A stretch of 64,000 nucleotides of DNA from Hysterium pulicare CBS 123377 (taxonomy: Eukaryota > Ascomycota > Dothideomycetes > Hysteriales > Hysteriaceae). The stretch spans positions 1 to 64,000 of the forward strand of contig AJFK01000341.1 of the NCBI GenBank assembly GCA_000467715.1. The letters run 5' to 3'. Under the pieces are notes generated by a model. That model was not told the DNA's origin, did not search any database, and worked only from the letters and a program-made list of their open reading frames with translations. Position numbers and translations under genes: made by a program. Positions 61,267-64,000 of this stretch are shown piece after piece (position 1 is the first letter of the stretch; each line of letters opens with the position of its first letter).

Positions 61267-62225
61267 TATTCAAGGCTGCTAAGCATGCGGTGAAGAACAC
61301 AGGGATGAACTAGAAGACGAATACATCCTAAGCAGATGTTATTGAAGCTTTATAATTATGGATGGAATTTACAGAGGATGACATCAGCAAGGCAGCAGTA
61401 GGCAGCTACCTAGCGCTAGTATGCGAGGCCGGAGCCCTAGATGCAGCACAGCGACAATCTGTGCTTAACTTGGAAAAATGGTAGAGAGGATGCCTTTATG
61501 TTGCCAAGATGGGATGAAAAAGGTGGTTTGACTCGCAAAAGAGGGTTTCTAAATCCACCACTCCTTTCACTGGAGTACGAATATGGTAACTTGGATTGTA
61601 TCTTGGATTGCAAAGTCGTAAAGTCGAAAACGATGAATTAGATTGAATTGAAATAGAAGCAGGTTTAAACTTGATGAGGAAACTTGAGATGTATCCCAAA
61701 ATGGTATCCTTTTGCTCTCATCTCACTCCATAGAGTATCGGATCCTCAGTACTTAACTTCATACCTCTCCTATTCACGCGGGCAGTATGTCCCTCAAAAA
61801 GACAATTATATGTCAGCCAGGTCGACTTGAAACTTGACGAAGGGAATCTATTCCTCGAACCACGTTGGTGCGTGTTGCTGTGCTCACAGTCGAAACTTCG
61901 CAAAAGTGCATGAGTAAGCGGGCGATGTGAGGCGCGCACGGTTCGTACATTGTGCCTCAACCTCACAAGAACACTTCCCCGTCCTCCCATGTACGCAGAC
62001 AACTACAATATTACCAGCAAGACTTCAAGCTAGATCATGGATTCGAGGCTTTGTAATAACCACTAACCTTTTTCCGAATGTGCCTATATCAGAGCACGGG
62101 TAGGCGGAGAGAAAGTCACCAAGTACTATCTCAGCCTCGCCTTGTAGGCAACCAAGTATCGCAGCCATTATGCAGCCTCGCTTTGGTATCTGCCAATCTC
62201 ACACTACAACTTACCGGTGATCGAA
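61267..62225. promoter_or_regulatory. shared upstream region of the ankyrin and HET genes
   Basis: 959 bp between opposed start codons. An 89-codon minus-strand frame with its ATG near 61990 and ending at 61718 is unrecognised and not called. No repeat family seen. Confidence 0.45.
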
Positions 62226-64000
62226 ATGCCGAGTCATGATCGGCCCCAAGAGCACATACTATTGAGCGGTCAAGATACCACTACAACACCAGATGCAATA
62301 CTAGACGCAACACTAGAGGAGCCGAACCTTACGATTTGTGACATGGTAACATGCAAGAATGGTGCAAAGAATGACATTGAACTCTTCAAAGAAGCGAAGG
62401 CTAGACCACAGGAGCATCATCCACGAACGAGATTTGAATACCGGCCCCTCGATCCTGCAAATCACGAAGTGCGCGTCTTGACTCTGCTTCCACCTAGAGC
62501 GTCATCCACGGCTTCCTGCGATGATATCGTCTGTTGCACTTTACAATACGTATCCCTAGATGCCTATACATCCGATTATAGTTCCCACGTCGCACGGCAT
62601 GCTAGATCGTCGTCGCAACAGATACGGGCTGCCTGGCGTTCAGATCACTGTGGCCAATCGCGATTTTTATGGGGAGATTACACTGCTCTGAGCTACACCT
62701 GGGGATCCCACGATGAGACACGCATCATATTTGTTAATGATATGGAGATGGAGATAAAGCCGAACTTGGAGGCAGCTTTGAGATCCTTGCGTCAGGAGCC
62801 GGAGTTCAAGGACGGCTTGAGCATGTGGGTAGACGCTATTTGCATCAATCAAGGCGATATCTCCGAACGTAACCATCAAGTGAAAGAAATGTGTGATATT
62901 TTTGGGAGAGCTGACTCTGTTACTGTGTGGTTGGGCTGGGCGATGTACCGAGAGCTAGACTCAACTTACGACCCACTGAAGCCTCTCGCGGATCGAATTG
63001 ACGACTTAATATCGAAAAAATTGGACGATCTAAATGGACGACCCCTACTAGAGCTCGCTCATACACTACTACCCGCTCTAATAGATCTTTTCAGCCGTCC
63101 ATACTGGTCTCGACTGTGGGTCATTCAGAAAATAAGCAAATCCGCGCATATTTTAGATACTTTTACCGGGCAATTGAGAATCCCTTGGGCTGCCTTAGAG
63201 AAGACCTGTAAGCTAGTAGATCAAGCGAATTCCGCTGAAGATGGGTTCCCTTTCTCTTTCACGAACTACATTTCATCGGCGTACAAATTAATCAACTTTA
63301 CAAATGAACACCGAGGATCTACAATGACGGCAGCGAATGACGGAAAGAGCTTCAACAAGCTACGCGAAGTCCTTCTCGTCGGAAGTCAAGCAAATGCAAC
63401 CGATGATCGAGATCATGCCTATGGTCTATTAGCATTACTACCTTCAACACTTTCCGCGCGAATTGCCCCAGATTATGCCAGCCCCGTCGAGAGCGTGTTC
63501 TGCGAGCTAGCCAATTCAATCGCTCAGGACCATAGGAACCTTGACTTCATTTTCCGTGCCTCCAAACGTATTAAACTTTCGTCTCTATCCTTGCCATCCT
63601 GGTGTCCCGATCTTCGCAATCCTAACCTATTTCACCCTTCTACTTTTGCCGGTTACAGAGACTGCACGGCAAGTGGTACTCTTCAGTCTAAACAGTCCTG
63701 GTATTGTTCTGGCAACGTTATCTCCTGCAAAGGCTGGAAGGTCGATCGAGTCGACCAGTTCTTTCACTTCATTTTGGATCCCGATTTTTCTTTATCAGGC
63801 ACATACAAAAAGGAAGAATTAGCTAACGTTATTGTCCACACCTTCTTTGCTTCTCCGCGAGACTGGGTTTATCCTGCAAGGAGTCCACTTTCTATTCCTT
63901 GGTTCCACAATGTTAGCGAGCAGGAACTTGAATGCTCAGGCTGGAGAACATTACTCAGTGAACATCATGAATTACAGCACTTCAATGCAAGGCGGATACA
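62226..64000 (+). CDS. HET-domain (heterokaryon incompatibility) protein, 3' end outside window
   Basis: I read an uninterrupted frame of 591 codons from the ATG at 62226 to the window edge; the stop lies beyond. The HET domain spans about residues 150-310. Motifs are DYTALSYTWGSHDE (from residue 152), MWVDAICINQGDISERNHQV (residues 200-219) with VTVWLG, RPYWSRLWVIQK (near 291), and later ATDDRDHAYGLLALLP. After that comes a region like the tail of other HET proteins (LPSWCPDLRNP, SCKGWKVDRVDQF). Such proteins trigger cell death when unlike nuclei meet. The usual RxWVIQE glutamate is Lys here. No intron is needed. The first 150 residues are unique. It is divergent from the ankyrin gene. Confidence 0.9.
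   Translation, partial: MPSHDRPQEHILLSGQDTTTTPDAILDATLEEPNLTICDMVTCKNGAKNDIELFKEAKARPQEHHPRTRFEYRPLDPANHEVRVLTLLPPRASSTASCDDIVCCTLQYVSLDAYTSDYSSHVARHARSSSQQIRAAWRSDHCGQSRFLWGDYTALSYTWGSHDETRIIFVNDMEMEIKPNLEAALRSLRQEPEFKDGLSMWVDAICINQGDISERNHQVKEMCDIFGRADSVTVWLGWAMYRELDSTYDPLKPLADRIDDLISKKLDDLNGRPLLELAHTLLPALIDLFSRPYWSRLWVIQKISKSAHILDTFTGQLRIPWAALEKTCKLVDQANSAEDGFPFSFTNYISSAYKLINFTNEHRGSTMTAANDGKSFNKLREVLLVGSQANATDDRDHAYGLLALLPSTLSARIAPDYASPVESVFCELANSIAQDHRNLDFIFRASKRIKLSSLSLPSWCPDLRNPNLFHPSTFAGYRDCTASGTLQSKQSWYCSGNVISCKGWKVDRVDQFFHFILDPDFSLSGTYKKEELANVIVHTFFASPRDWVYPARSPLSIPWFHNVSEQELECSGWRTLLSEHHELQHFNARRI

Noticed and set aside
61718-62002. Arg-rich minus-strand frame in the ankyrin/HET interval
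   Set aside because: Unrecognised, composition looks random, and it lies in the probable shared promoter.

Overview
The window is nuclear DNA of a filamentous ascomycete (Pezizomycotina). The evidence is short spliceosomal introns (about 47-73 bp, mostly GTAAGT/GTATGT/GTGAGT donors), no operons, and a set of fungal genes: Med19/Rox3, Rad10, a HEI10-like meiotic RING protein, prefoldin 5, Nug1, Syf2, Esf2, P5C dehydrogenase, GH47, GH17, GH30, a homeodomain factor, fungal C2H2 factors and a HET-domain gene. The sequence alone does not fix the class or genus. Coordinates come from the six reading frames plus hand-placed splice sites checked for phase. Many real starts are internal ATGs, and one large gene (HET, open at the right edge) has no stop in the window.

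Layout. 0-5.7 kb: Med19 (minus) and Rad10 (plus) share a promoter, followed by an F-box gene. 5.7-21.2 kb is gene-poor. It holds a small spliced Gln-rich protein, a doubtful small membrane protein, two related C2H2 zinc-finger genes 3.9 kb apart, and a degraded coding relic. 21.2-24.6 kb: HEI10-like RING gene, a JmjC/cupin-8 protein, and prefoldin 5 divergent from the JmjC gene across only 107 bp. 26-39.4 kb: an MFS exporter, GH47 alpha-mannosidase, a MITE-like inverted-repeat element, GH17 glucanase, P5C dehydrogenase, Nug1 GTPase and a HAD sugar/glycerol phosphatase. 41.6-44.1 kb: a large homeodomain factor with a long leader. 44-48 kb is mostly non-coding and holds a duplicated promoter-like module.

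48.1-54.6 kb holds a small tailoring-enzyme cluster: a class I methyltransferase, then a cytochrome P450 and an FAD aromatic hydroxylase transcribed divergently from a common 0.9 kb region. No PKS, NRPS or terpene backbone is present. 54.9-59.1 kb: Syf2, a secreted GH30 hydrolase and Esf2. 59.3-64 kb: an intronless ankyrin-repeat gene and an intronless HET-domain gene, head-to-head across 959 bp.

The most interesting leads are the divergent ankyrin/HET pair as a possible two-gene allorecognition locus, the small methyltransferase-P450-hydroxylase cluster, three introns that are multiples of three with no stop (homeodomain, P450, HAD phosphatase), the duplicated TGACTCA-TATAAAA module, and the MITE-like element. 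I saw no virus-like element, LTR retroelement, CRISPR array, tRNA or rRNA gene.
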